From Sphagnum compactum (Eukaryota; Bryophyta; Sphagnopsida; Sphagnales), in contig OZ234495.1 in the NCBI GenBank assembly GCA_965153455.1, positions 2,976,001-3,040,000 on the forward strand: 64,000 nucleotides of DNA, given 5' to 3'. A model generated the notes under the pieces. It saw only the letters and a program-made list of their open reading frames with translations. It did not search any database and was not told the DNA's origin. Position numbers and translations under genes: made by a program. Position 1 is the stretch's first letter. The number at the start of each line of letters is the position of its first letter. This document shows, in pieces, positions 41,020 to 54,459 of the stretch.

Positions 41020-41504
41020 CCCGGCGGGTAAGTTCACCCAGCGCCGGCCGGCTTCGGACTCGCGGAGTCACCCGGCGGGTATTTGTGGGGCCGGCGGCTG
41101 TGTTCGCGAGTTCACCCGGCGGGCAAGTTGAGACACAGGTGGCTGTATTGGCGCAGTCGCCCGGCGGGTAAGTTGACGCACCGCTACTTGTAAGCGTGGA
41201 CTCGCCCGGCGGGTAAGTTGACGCCCCGCTGCTTGTAACCGTGGACTCGCCCGGCGGGTAAGTTGAAACACATGTGGCTGTATTCGCGCAGTCAACCCGG
41301 CGGGTAATTTTACGCACCGGTCCTTGTAACCGTGGAGTCGCCCGGCGGGCAAAGTATCAGCGCCTCGTGGGATTTCGCGTGTCGCCCGGCGGGTAGGTTG
41401 ACACCTGGTCGCTGGGTGGCCCGGCGGGTAAGCTAACACCGCCTGTTGGGGTCGACTGGCGGGTAAGACAACACTGCTTGGCTGGACTGGACCGGCCCGG
41501 CGGG
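41020..41504. repeat. GC-rich minisatellite, about 12 units of about 45 bp
   Basis: The core CCCGGCGGG occurs at 41020, 41071, 41115, 41160, 41205, 41250, 41296, 41341, 41385, 41420, 41455 (as ACTGGCGGG) and 41496. Spacing is 44-51 bp for most units and 35-41 bp for the last three. Most cores continue as CCCGGCGGGTAAGTTGA; the linkers between are less conserved. CCCG and CGGG flank a single base, so each core can form a tiny hairpin. The array ends abruptly at about 41520, where AT-rich DNA begins. It lies about 540 bp upstream of the PRT6 start codon. Confidence 0.92.
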
Positions 41505-44500
41505 TAAGTTAGGACCGCCCGGTTGTTGTCGTGGGCGAAAACCCACCGAACACACTAAAACCAAAAAAAACAAGTGTGCAAAATTTTCTCCTTTTTTCTC
41601 CATTATACTTCCTTTTCTCCTAAATCAAGATCACAAGGCCAATTTAATTTTTTTAATTATCATATTAAACCAAGGAACAAGTAAATAAATAAATAATCAA
41701 ATAGGAATCTTCATTATTTTCAAAATAGGCATTTACAAGAAATTGACACAATTTTTTATTTAAGAATGTTTGTTAATAAAAGGGGGAAAAAAAAACCATC
41801 CCAAATTATTCTCTGTTATTCTCGATTCTTTTATTCTTTTACAAATTTAAAATGAAAAAAAAAAATTGGTGTATGAATGGTTTTTAAATGAAAAACTAGA
41901 TTCAAAATGCATTTTTAGAATAAAGATATTACAAAAAAAGACAAAGAGTTTTTTGAATTCTCAATGTTTTTAATAAAAAATTAAAAACCCATAACTGGTT
42001 GAATTCTCATTATAAATTATATAAATATTATATGGGTGATATAAGATGTGTTTTAAAATCAAAGAATATACTTTATTTTTCACATATATATATATATAAT
42101 GGAAAGCAAGAATGTTTGTAAATGTGTTTTAGTTTTAGTACTCAATGTAGAATATTTTATTTTATTTTATTTTATTTTTAAATAACATAAACTTCACCAA
42201 TTTTATGAACAAAAGGTGCATGTCTTTTTTGACCAATTGGTTGTATTGCCACTTCAGTAACAATGTACACTTTTTTAATGAATGTAACAATTGACTGATT
42301 GTGCTGCAATGGCTCTTGCCCCCCCTTATGGCAAATTCAAAACAAAAATATTAACTCAAAATTAGCAACAACACATGATGGACATTCCCACAAAATGTTG
42401 TGACCTAAATGAAAACTACATCAAATCCCTTATAGAGCCAACAACAAAGGCAAGGTGGTTGACAAATTCTTCCCCCTAAGGTATATTAAGTCAAATATCC
42501 CCAAGCTTGGGCCCAAGGTAGGTCCAATCTTCTATCCCAAGGGTTAATAGTTAACAATACCATTATTGTGATTCCAAGGGTAAGCTCATATACCAAACCC
42601 TAAACTTGATCTAAACCAATGTTGTGTGGGTCTTTTTCTTCTTTTTTTTAAACACCAATATGGGTATTTAATATATCATATAACTTAATCTATTTTCTTT
42701 CACTTGATATATCTTAAAGAAAGGTGCATTTTGTTTTTCCCACATGAAGGGCATTTATTTAACTTATGCATCCTCATTTTGCATTTGCAAGACATGCATA
42801 ACTAGGGATCAACATAATTGAGAATCTCAATAAATAAGGCTGAGGATAAATAAATGTTATACCTATATTATTTATTTATTTATTATTACCTATATTTTAA
42901 CTTATAACTTAATTCTAAATATAATTTAAAAGGAACTTGAGACCTTAATTTTATTTCATTGTGCCTAACTCTCTATTTAAGGGTTAATTGATCACTTAAC
43001 TTTTTTCCCCTCTTCAAGGTTTTAGTGATGTTTTTTCAAAGCTTTGATCATTTTTTTGATAATTGCATCATTGCTCTTTCAATGCAACTAGTGCCATTCA
43101 TTTCGAGGAATTGTTTTAAACCAAGTCACCTAATTTGCCATTTGCAAGCAACGAGTATTAAGCTTGTAAATGTCATTATTACTCTTGAAGTTGTAAGTTG
43201 TGAGTTTTTTGGAGCTACCATATGCAACCACTTTCAAGCATTCAAGTCCTTGACATTAATGTCGAATGTGTATATGTCAATTTTCAAGGAAAGTGTCTGA
43301 TTTTTGTTCCTTGTCATTTGTTTTTGATACTAATGCATGAAAATTAATTGTTGCTTATATTGTAATCTATGTTTTTGGAAGAAATTAGGGGCAACAATAT
43401 GAGATTGAATGTTGTTTGTTTTTTATTTTCAATTAAAATCATGTTATTGAATTTTTAATTTTTGAAGAATTCGATGTTCAATTTGTTCAAAAACATGACA
43501 TGGCCTGACCGCCTAATATTCTTGTGAGGTCAAGTGGCAAGTCTATAATCACAATTGCATTATAAATTCATGAAAACAAACTACAAGATCAATTGGTTGT
43601 TTCAAAAAAAATTAGATTCCATGAAGTTGTAAGTCTATAAGCCATGGGTTTTTTATAAACCGAATATTGATGAACTTATTATTTTTGAAAATTGACAATT
43701 TTTTTGGCTATAAATGTACTTTGTCATTCCTTTGCTTTGGGTGCTAATGTTTCAAAATTAAAAAATTCATGAGAATAAGTAACATTGGGCTTGCAACCCA
43801 AGCTAAAGCATAACAAATGTCAATTTGAGTGTCATGAATAAACACTACACAATTATTATTTTACCATAGTTCACTCAACACCCAACAAAATATTTAAGAT
43901 TTATTGTAAAATTAAGATAATTATAGAGCAAACTATACGAGAAAAAGTGTAATGTTTATCAAGTTGTGGCCATGGTGAATCTTTTGAATCTATGTTAACC
44001 CATGGTTCATCCATGCATTATTTAAACATATTAACCACTTTTTTTTCATTTTGTGTAATTTGACATGATTTCAAAAAATTTATTAAAATTTTGTCCTAAT
44101 CTCATTTCAAATCACACACAACTTTTTCCTTGTTGAGAATTTTTAAAACATTTCTTAAGTTTGCACTGTGATGCAAAATCAATAATTGATTAGGTTTTTC
44201 ACACCAATAACATTTGACAAATCTAAGGATGTGTCAAAATACTTAAGGCCAATTTTTTTTTTAAAAACTATAAGAAAAGAATGGGACTTTGGCCATGATA
44301 AGCATGTTGAATGTGAAATTCTTGAGTTCATTATATGTACTAAACAATAAAATTGCATTATGACACAATGTTTTAGCATTATCATTTGTTTCAAAATCTT
44401 AGTTCTATGATGTTTATATTTTGTGTTGTCATTTTATCTTTGTCTTTGCCTCCGCATTCTACAACATCATCACACTTTGTGAATTTCTCACATTGTTGCC

Positions 44501-45197
44501 ATTATTCTTTTATAATATATGTTTCTTTTTTATAATTGCATCATTCATGCAACTTTTGTTATGATATTATAATCATAATTTTAAACTAATGGTGTTTTTG
44601 TGATTTTTTTAATTTTTATTGTTGTTATTGCAACACTTCAACAACAACACATTCAATAATTCTATAGTCTTATGTTATAGTTTGTGTTGTTATTGTTTTC
44701 TTTTGAAGTATTTTTTTTTCCTTTTTGTTGTAATTACACAATCCATCAACTTTGTAATTGATTGTGTATTTTATCACAACATTTTTCGCATTTTTTCAAA
44801 TTGTTTTTGTTATGTTTCTTTTGTTTCAAAACTATTATTGATACATTATGTTTTTCTTTGCAAATGATGACCCATATAATGTGTCCTTTGTAGATGTTGA
44901 TGTTCACTATTGATGGAATGATGCAACTATAACAAATTACAATTACAAACTCATTGGCTCATCATTGGAATGTGGATTTGGTTCATTTATGAAATAGGGA
45001 AGAGGTACAAATTTTGTTGTGTGCTTGCTATGGGTGTAAATGCGATAACATGAACTAATCAAGGACAAAGATTAAATTTTAAACAATTATTAATAAATGA
45101 ATATTTTGTATAATATGTTTAAAATCATGATTTACAAATCAACTTTTGAATTGTCTTAATTTTTATGACCTCAAAAAATGTTGCATCATATTATAAA

Positions 45198-45211
45198 CCC
45201 TAAACCCTAAA
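45198..45211. repeat. Telomere-type (CCCTAAA)2
   Basis: Two perfect CCCTAAA units with partial flanking units, complementary in orientation to the tract at 12337. Confidence 0.75.
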
Positions 45212-48200
45212 CCTGTAAAGGTGTACACAAAAAATTCCCATAAAAATGTCGTTTTCAAATCATTCAAGTGTTTTAAAACTTCTTATAAATAATGAAAAAT
45301 ATTAATTACATTTTTATATATAGAAATTGGGTGCTCCATACTCATTGTATTCATTTCAAATTTTGGCAAATGTTTAAATTATTATTGTTCAAGATAATCA
45401 ATTTTTTAAATAATAACTTAAATAACCATTTATTACAATGAATATTAAATAATGGTTATGTCCCAAAGTGGACCTTTCAATCATATTTTCACCTTTTTTG
45501 TAATTGCTTATCTATTGATATAAATTTTCAACAAGTGAATTCATGTTTCATCTTTTTTGTTTTGCATGAAAATACTTGCTTTGGAATGTTTTGCTTTTCT
45601 ATTGTAGATTACAAATTATTTGCATGTTTTGTGTGAAGTTGCATACATTCAAGATTTTTTTAACCAAATTTGTATGATGCAAATATGTGTAGTGGTTACA
45701 TTCTTGTGAATGTTCAATTTCCTTCATACTTTGATATGGTCATGGTAAAGATCTTCATGTTGTCAACCATGTAACACTTGTAATTTTTTGCTTTTGTGCA
45801 ACTATGACAATTTTCCTTGTCATAAGAGGAAAGAAAAATATTAAAGAGTTATGGAAAATTATGGAAGAGAAGATGATTAAAGGAAATCACAAAGAAATAA
45901 AGAGGAGCAATGGGGGATTAGAAATATATATGTTTGAAACAAACATTGAATTAAAGTGGCCCTTTTGAGTCATTATGTAACATTGAATTTTAATCTAAAA
46001 TCTATTTTTCTTCAAGATTATGTGATAGTATAACACTATGTTACTAGCACCCTAACACCAGGTTAACACTTTATATCACAAAAACATGAACATCATATTG
46101 TATGTTTAAAAACATTTTTGATTTGATTATATTGAAAAACTCGTATTTTTTATATGGAGTTATATGGCTATGTTATCATCATGTTTGAATCCCCCATGAT
46201 GAATTCTTTTTTTTAACAATTAATTCATTATATTCAATGTAGGGAAATGCCCATAATTCCCCATTCTCAAAATGCAAGGCCTTGCCTAACTTGCATTGGG
46301 GAATGGCCCTAATTGGGAGTGTTAATCCACTGTAAAACATGATTGGGAATGTTATCCCATCATAAAACATGATGTGAATTGTGTATTAAACATTCATAAA
46401 TCATGGACCATAGGCTATGGGGGTTTGATATTTAATCATCAAGAAAAATGATCCCAAAACATTACTACAAAATGTGGGTGCAGTTCATTAGTCTTTATTC
46501 ACTAGACTAGTGAATTCATTACATCCCGACTAGGTCTCGTTCACTAGGACTAATGAATTCACTCAAAATCCAATGAAATCATTTAGCGTACAAAGACACA
46601 TTTTGTTGTAATTAAAGTTCAAGTTGTTTTGACAAAAAGGTAATAGGTAATAAACTAATGTTGATTTTATTTATTTAATAGATTTTGTGAGATAAAATGT
46701 ATTTTGAAAAATATGTTATAACGTTATAGCATTTGTAATTTGGTAATATGCAATGAAATCATGTATATGTTATAGATGGTTTGTAAGAACGAGTCAAAAT
46801 TAACAAACCAACTATTTTGTTAAAGGTATTTAACTTTTAAAATGGATCATAACTTATGAAAGAAAAATCCGAAAATCATATATGAAAATTTGCACATCCC
46901 TTCTCCCACCCATATCAAGTTGGAAATTTCATGATGTTTCAACATATTATATAATGATTATGTTGTGATGAGTTTATAAATTGCTAGTAATTTTGAAAAC
47001 TTAAATACATTTCTAAAATTTGAAAAATTACAAATATAAACTTTTGACATTTAAAAAAAGAAAACAACCCCAATAAGATTTTAGTATAATAGTATTTGCA
47101 CACCCCACTTGGTGACAAATCCTAGTTCCATTTATTGGTTGGAGTTCTAAAAACATCCAAAAATGTATTAAGTAAGATATTAATAAATTAAAGATATTAT
47201 AGTCATCTATAAAGTAACACAATTAAAGGGCAATAACAGTTAATTTTGGCATAATCAGGCATCAAACCCATAACTGGGAATGAAAACTTAAAATAACAAA
47301 ACAATTGGGACCCAAATTAAATTTTCCACCAATTTTGGTGGTAAACTAAGTTTCATCTTATTTTTCTTTTTTCCTTAGCACCTCCACACTATTGCTACAT
47401 ATATTTTCATTGCTCTTACATGTACAACTACTATAATTACATTCAAACCTTGTGAATTAAATGTTAAGTTTTAGCCTTTCATATTGAGATTTAATAAAAT
47501 ATCCTTACTCTACAAATACCATTGAAAGAAGGGATAAGGGGTGGAAATAAGCCCAAAGATAGGGTGAAGACGGTGTGTGACCTAAAATGAGTAGAAAGGT
47601 GAAAAAGTGAAAAATAAGCTTAAATTATATTATCTTAATCTAGTGCCTGATGTAAAATGTTGATCATGCACTAGAGTGGTGATTGGTTCTTCTCTAAGTA
47701 GTTGGTTATTTATTTATTTTGTGTTATGTATACAATGTCTACATTCATGGAAGCAATAGGATTGTGAGCATGTGGTCTGTTTCTTTTGTTGGTAAGTTCA
47801 TATGTTTATATTTTTCATTGTTTGTTCTTCAAGACGGATTGAGGAACTTCACAATGGTTAATTCTTCAGATTTTGTGATGGTGGGAAAATGCTGCAAACT
47901 TCTAAACTATAATGAGCGGCGGTTTGCTCAGACTTGGAATCATGGTGGTCTTGCAAAACAAACTAAGTTTTTTTTGTTGTTTGTTAAGTTTTTTTTGTTA
48001 TTTGTGAGTGATGAATTTTGAAACTAAGTGTGGTTAAAACATGGTATTTTGTTTTTTGTGTAATTGGGGAAAAATGCCCCACTACAGATGTTGGGGTTTT
48101 TTTTTTTTGGGGTTAGTTTATTCCACTATGCTATGAACTTCAGTGTAGAAGATCCAAAATTAAAGTTAGGATTTTGGGACCTATTCAAGGAATATGATGA

Positions 48201-49182
48201 AAGAATCTAAGGGTTTTATGAGCGATCTAAGTGGCATGTTCAATTGTGCTTTTGGAGTTTTGGAGGGAAATAATCATATCATTAATGTTTGAAAGAGAAT
48301 ACTTACATTGTTGTGGGAACTCTGGAAAGAAAATGGGATTTTGAAGACGAGTATGGGTGTAATGGGAAATTTTTCTTCTAGTGTTCTATCCAAATGTTTT
48401 TTGTTCCTTTGTCCAACTTCTAAAGGTGAAAAATCTAATGGGTGGTGGTACAATTGTCAACCAATTTTGGGAATCATTTTGTCATGTATGAACTACCACA
48501 TAAAAGAGTAGTTGGCTCTTGAGAAGAAACTTCTTCCTTTCTTGGTGGGCTCTATCATATAATGGCATTGTGCAACTCCTTTTGGTCTATAGTTGTTATT
48601 TTATGCACATTCATTGGGTCATGGGGCTTTCTGCTCCTTTATGGCATCGAAAATGGTGGCTGATGTCAGCTAGGTAGTGTTTAGAAAAGTAGCAGAAACA
48701 ATAGTGTAGAAGCTCCACCATTGTCAGGCTCTATTAGGAGCAAAATGTCAGGATAGGCATTGTAATTATAGAAGGAAGGGAGAGAGGGCCTGAGAGTTTG
48801 TTTGTGTGTGAGAGAAAAAAATAGTTTCACTCCATTGATTGTTGGGTTTTGTTGTTATTGTGTAAATACAACCGGATACAAAAAAAAAGTTGAGCTTGAT
48901 TTCTAAGCATATTATCATTTATTTAATATCAGTTTAAAAGCTTTAGTGCACAAGGAGTTGAACAGGGTAGGTTAGTCCAAATGTAATAAGTGTGCAAAGT
49001 GCACATGATGTCATAAAAGGTACGCACACATCTTGGGGTGCACAATGACATTCACTAGCTTTAGCATTGGGCTGATGATACTACATGTGGATTTTCTTGA
49101 ATACAACAACACAGAAGTAGGTCGGCATGCAATCAACAATAACAGGGTCTAGGATTTTCTAGTGCCACAAGGAAGAAATTAA

Positions 49183-49206
49183 GGGTTTAGGGTTTAACGT
49201 TTAGGG
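49183..49206. repeat. Degenerate telomere-type TTTAGGG tract
   Basis: GGGTTTAGGGTTTA followed by ACGTTTAGGG, which is a tract with one altered unit. A further two-unit copy lies at 49554-49566. Confidence 0.7.
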
Positions 49207-51199
49207 CTTTTTCTATTCACAAGTTATGTAATCTTAGCCTTCAAAATCCAGAAGGATCAAATCACAGTACGACATGGGCAAGGCAAATTAAACAAGGTAG
49301 CGCAAGGCAAAATGGTATAGGGTGAGGCATAATAGGTAGGGCAAGCGAGCAGGGTATTTGAACAGTTACACATGCACATAAGTAGAAGCAAATCTGTAGT
49401 TGAGTTCATTTGTTATTCCCACCCATTCCTTGGGTTTTTATAAGTCTACTTCCACATGCCCCCTTCTAGTTTTTTTTTGTGCTTGTAAGTTTTTTTTTTA
49501 AAGGCAATAATTTTAGGGTTTGAAGGGGGTTCTTCGAGTTGGGGTTTTTGACATTAGGGTTTAGGGTTCTGGTTTTAAATTAAATATGTTAGGTCGGGGA
49601 TAGGCATGGTAGATCCTATGGGTGCAAATGGCTAATAGGAACCATTAATGCCCCCTTAGATTACTGTTTTTTGGGGAATATTCTTGGAATATTTTCAAAA
49701 AAATCTTCAAAAAAATCTTTTCAAATATATTTAAATTTTTTGTATTATTTGGTTAAGGTTTGTGTTAATTTTTTCCAAAAATATGTCATTTTCAAAGTTT
49801 TCCAAGTCCATTTACTAGTCATTTTACGGCTTAAAAGTAATGATTACAAATTTTTTTACATTACTTTTGAAGGTCCAAATGTTAATGAAATAATTTCATA
49901 TTTTGAACATTTATAGAATAAGATATTATATTTGATAATGTGCAAAAATTTTAACTTATTTTCACAAAGATTCTTTAGTTTTTTAATAGCTCTAAATTCT
50001 TTTCAAAAAAAATTGGTGTAAAAAACATATAATTAAACAATGGTTACAACTGCTTCTGGCTCATATTAGCATGATCACATCCTTATGGGTTCTCCATCCC
50101 CTAAACGTCACTGGGCATCCCAACTCCTAGCAGGCACCTAATGAAGAACCAGTAGTCAACTATACCCCTATGCCCAACTGTGCTTTAGCTTCCATCCATT
50201 TATCCATCATTCCCATCCTTATTTTACTTTGGCAAGTCCTCTCATCTTTTCCTGGTGCATCAACCTCTTTTCGTTCCACCCACCACACCCACTAGGAGCT
50301 TTTCAAATATCTATCATACAATCATCTATTTGGTGCAAGGGGGATTTAGCATGACAATAACTTTCATGCACTGCTCATAGGTAGTCATCTATCTCAGGGG
50401 CAATGTTGCCCCCGATTTTACCATGTTCTCTTCCTTTTTCAGCATGGACATGAATTGCATCCATAGACATTATTGATGCCTTCCATTTTGGTTTACTTTG
50501 TCCTCGTTCATACCACCATGTTCCATATGTTCTTACAGTTCTTTAGTGAGCTTTGCATATCCCTTTATTTTTAATTAACATCTAATCCTTTTGATATTGT
50601 AACCTGACATGTTTTTTTGTTATTCCCTTTTTGGTGTTTGTCATTTCTTTCACAGGGTGGTGAGAAAGGCCACCAAGAAACTCAAACTTGTTTACATCAA
50701 TACATGGGTGGCAATTGGGAGACATTACAGGAGGAACACATGATTAAAACACACGCTTTAGCTTTTTGTAGGTGTTTGGAGTCGATTCTAGATCCTACCC
50801 CACTTCCACCCATTTCCATTAGCATGATTACGTCGTGCCCAAGCCTTTACCCATGTAGGGGAGTACACTTGAGCAGTACGTGCATTAGTTCCAAACACAC
50901 ATACAACCCCATCTAACGAGACCATTGGAGTCCTTCACCTTTTTAAACCACTTGCTAAGGTGTTTTCCCCTTTTTCGTCAATGATTTCCATTTTGAGACA
51001 AAGGTTACTTTAGATCAAGAGACATTTATCTTTATGTTGGTTCGTTCACCACGTCTTTCTTTCAATGGCCCTCTAAATATGGTGTATGGGCTTTTATGAA
51101 ATTGTTTTGTCCTAAATGATTTTGTGAATGGCTTTGACCTTTTTTTCGAAGTATGCGGGCACGTTGTTTGAGGCCATATTCCACCTTCAATATCACATT

Positions 51200-53360
51200 T
51201 ACTTTTTGCATATCGGCTTTTAACGTTGGAGAAGCAATTTGGAGGCATATGTTCCATTACGATTGGTGAGGTGACATATCATTTAGTTGTTCACACATTG
51301 GTTATTTAGTTTAGGGATATTATCGCAGAACATTTTAATCTTCATTAGTTTGGCATAATGATTTGTGGCGAGTGTGAGACAATGTTTCACGATGTTCAAA
51401 CGATGTTAGATTTGCGCCCAAATTAGGTGGTGCTACATGTGGATATCAATAATGCCTTTAGTTTGGTTTCATGGTTAACCATTTTTCAAGAGTTACAATT
51501 TTTGCTCGATTCTCTATATTAGTTTTTCCCATTTGTTCGATGATTCTATGCGCACCCATCCGCACAATATTTTTCTCAAGCTTCCCAACATAGAAATTTC
51601 ATAGCTATTTTGTCTAAGTCAAGTACATGACAAGGGGACCCATTGGGAGGAGCATTCTTTGCTTTAGATCACCTTTGCGTTTTTTGCCCACAACTACAAC
51701 CCACCTTACTTGTGTTTTCCCTTCGTTGGTGGATGATACATATATAGTAGGTCTTGCATTAAATGTGGTTCCTATTTTTTATGATTGGAGGAAGAATTTT
51801 TAACACTAGGGCTTTTAGTGCAACTGATAAAATGTGTAGCTTAGTCTCCACAAGGGTTAGATTATTTTATATCATTTCCTCTTAGCTTTCTAATTCTAAA
51901 CTTAGGTTTTCATATTTTGGGTGCACCAGTGGGATCCATATCATTTGTTGAGATGTTTGTGGTTGAGGTTCTTCATGAGGATTTGGGGACGATATCTAAT
52001 CTCCTTATGCTTGTAGATCCTCAAGCGACTTTTGCAATGCCTTTGTTGTGTTATGCCCAACACCTTAACTACTTGTTTCGTACAATGTTTATTTTTCCAA
52101 GTATTTTGTAGCATTATGCTGAATTCAATATTCGTACCATAACTACGTTGGAAAAGTTATTTGGTGCGGGATCTTTTGGTGGTTTCTATTAACCACTTAG
52201 CCTATCATCAAACCACTATTCTTGCTTTTTTGGGTGGGCTTGGCCTCCCTTCAATAATTTGGACTGTTGCCCTCGTATTTTTGGGTTTTTGGGCATTGAT
52301 CACTTTTGCATTTGTCATTTGTTTCCAGCAAGATTATCACCCTATTCTTCTTGATGCAATAACATTTGTTGAAACTGACATTTTTTCGTTCCAAATGGCG
52401 CTTTGAGATACATGGGCCATGTTACCCTAAGTTGTCCGCTTTTAAGTCCCACCCTTTGAGAGCTTAGTGGTTCAATCTTATCTTTAATTACAAGCTTCTT
52501 TGACACATCGCCTACACAAATAAGAATTTGCTTTGCTTTTAACATACATACCTTCAGATATCATGTGAACGCATCTTCACTCATGTGTGGGTCTAAGGGC
52601 GGGCGCTTGGTTATTAGTTCGTCCTACCACATCTACCTTTTATCTATCCTTAACCCACTTCCTTAGAGCACTACGTACCCGTCTTGGCTTGCCACATCCT
52701 ACGGTGGTTCATTTTTCACTGTGTGTCAATGTGGTCATACCATTGACAACCTAGGTATCCATTTGCTTTGGCGCCTTTGCGGGAATGAGCATACAACAAC
52801 GCATAATACATTTCAAAATATTATTGCAGCTATTGTTTTGGAAAGTGGAACACATGTTTAAGGGAGGTCTACCACCTTTTCCCTCGCCACACCTAATGAT
52901 GAGTGGATATCCTTATCACTAGAAACGATTTCTGGACCTTGATGGACATCGTCATTGTTGATCTGACTTGTGTAGATATGGTGCAACGAACATCGACGAC
53001 AACAACACGTGCAATGATGATGGTTGTTTAAGAGAAAAAACAATCATATGTTGAATGAACACTAGATGATGATTTCATTCCACTTATTATCGAAATGTAT
53101 GGGTGTCTGCATTTTCATTTTGATTCATTTTTGACCACTTGTGCACAAACCACTATTGCACATCATCAACGATCTTTTTTAGTGCTCTTGATGCTTGTTT
53201 CTTACTATTGACAACGCGTGTCCATAACCCTACAATGTGCACAAGCCATAGCGATTCTTCAACAGGCTGCTACATTTGGTCGGGGTTCTTCATCTCTTCC
53301 ACACATCATAGCTAGTGCACCTCTGTCATTAACCGATTTGTGGAAGATGACAACTTTTTC
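51200..53360 (+). mobile_element. Decayed reverse-transcriptase ORF (LINE-like retroelement relic)
   Basis: Conceptual translation in shifting frames gives an ordered series of RT-like blocks: IGEVTYHLVVHTLVI near 51260-51310, FRDIIAEHFNLH, FGIMICGECE, VVLHVDINNAFSLVSW near 51427-51475 (RT motif A-like, DxxNAF), QGDPLGGAFFAL near 51631-51660, SLVDDTYIVG near 51720-51755 (the catalytic DD motif), LGAPVGSISF near 51915, then GLGLPSIIWTVA near 52230. A C-terminal Cys/His-rich block follows near 52725-52800 (CQCGHTIDNLGIHLLWRLCG), and ALQCAQ-type text appears near 53225-53345 (QAIAILQQAATFGRGSSS, PHIIASAPLSLTDLW). In-frame stops at 51308, 51347, 51424 and 51628 and several frameshifts show it is dead. 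I found no endonuclease, target-site duplication or poly-A tail. Family placement is by motif memory only. Confidence 0.75.
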
Positions 53361-54164
53361 GTCTTAGGTCTTCTTTGTTATTGTTGATTGTCATTTCGTA
53401 GCCATGAGTCTTCTTTGCATAATGTTTTATCTGGTTTTTGTTGATTGTTTGTTTTTGTTGTTTTTTTTGGGTCGTGTCTACTTGTGTTCTCATTTGCCTT
53501 GTACTTTTGCTGGATGGGTTCGTATCCTTGATTTTTATTTACAAGATTTTTTTATTTCTTATGTTTTGATTCCTTGAGGCCCATAGCTTATATTTAGTGG
53601 AGGTAGGCCTAAGGGCTCAAAACGCAATCTGAATTTTCAGGGCGCCATGTGGCATCAATTTTTCCTTTGATGTCTAAGTTGTAAGAACATAAGGTAGACG
53701 AATGTCGCATTTTGATAATTCTCATTGTTCATTGGATGTTCCAGCATTCCAACTTTTGTTATGTGCATTGTACTAAGGTGTTTCCAAATCAAACAACCCT
53801 TGCTTTAGGCTACAGGCGACTTTACTGCTAACTCTATTATTGATAAAATATTGGGGTGAAACTTTGAAACTGAGAACGAAATCAAAAGTCAGGATGAAAA
53901 CAGTATACCAAAAAAAGCAAGAAGACACAAGGATGGATCAAACACCAAGCTGTTTTGATCACATAAATTGATCCTTACATTGGTCCTGTTACAGGAGTTT
54001 CAACTCTAGTTTTTGCATCTGCTTTACTTGCGCCTTCACTGCTATTGATATTCTTCATCAAATCAAGTTCCTCACAATAAAATCTTTTGCAAATCTTGTG
54101 ATTTGATGCCCCTTCTCCTTAAACTATACCCAATTCCAACAAATAAAATCTTGCAAATCTTGTG

Positions 54165-54440
54165 AACTGATACCCAGTCTCATTAAATGAGACCCAATTT
54201 CAAGCGATCCCCAGTTTCATTAAATGAGACCCAATTTCAAGCGATCCCCAGTTTCATGAAATGAGACCCCATTTCAAGCGATCCCCAGTTTCATTAAATG
54301 AGACCCAATTTCAAGCAATCCCCAGTTTCATTAAAGGAGACTCAATTTCAAGCGATCCCCAGTTTCATTAAATGAGACCCAATTTCAAGCGATCCCCAGT
54401 TTCATTATATTGAGACCCAATTTCAACCGACACCCAGTTT
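54165..54440. repeat. 37-bp tandem repeat, about seven copies
   Basis: The unit GATCCCCAGTTTCATTAAAT, GAGACCCAATTTCAAGC recurs head to tail with few substitutions. The first and last copies are more diverged (GATACCCAGTCTC..., GACACCCAGTTTC...). It ends where the next, different array begins. Confidence 0.9.
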
Positions 54441-54459
54441 CTGGTCTCTGAAGACCTCC

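Larger units (their letters stand above)
41530..50600. other. Long gene-free AT-rich stretch
   Basis: About 9 kb of AT-rich DNA with many poly-A/T runs, a (TA)n tract near 42083-42098 and TTTTA repeats near 42152-42176. Short frames show no recognisable domain. The only distinct elements are telomere-type motifs at 45198-45211, 49183-49206 and 49554-49566. Confidence 0.5.

Noticed and set aside
40458-41439. Open frames of 90-237 codons on both strands over the PRT6 upstream region and minisatellite
   Set aside because: GC-rich DNA and a repeat period near 45 bp (15 codons) keep several frames open at once. The translated products are just the repeat.
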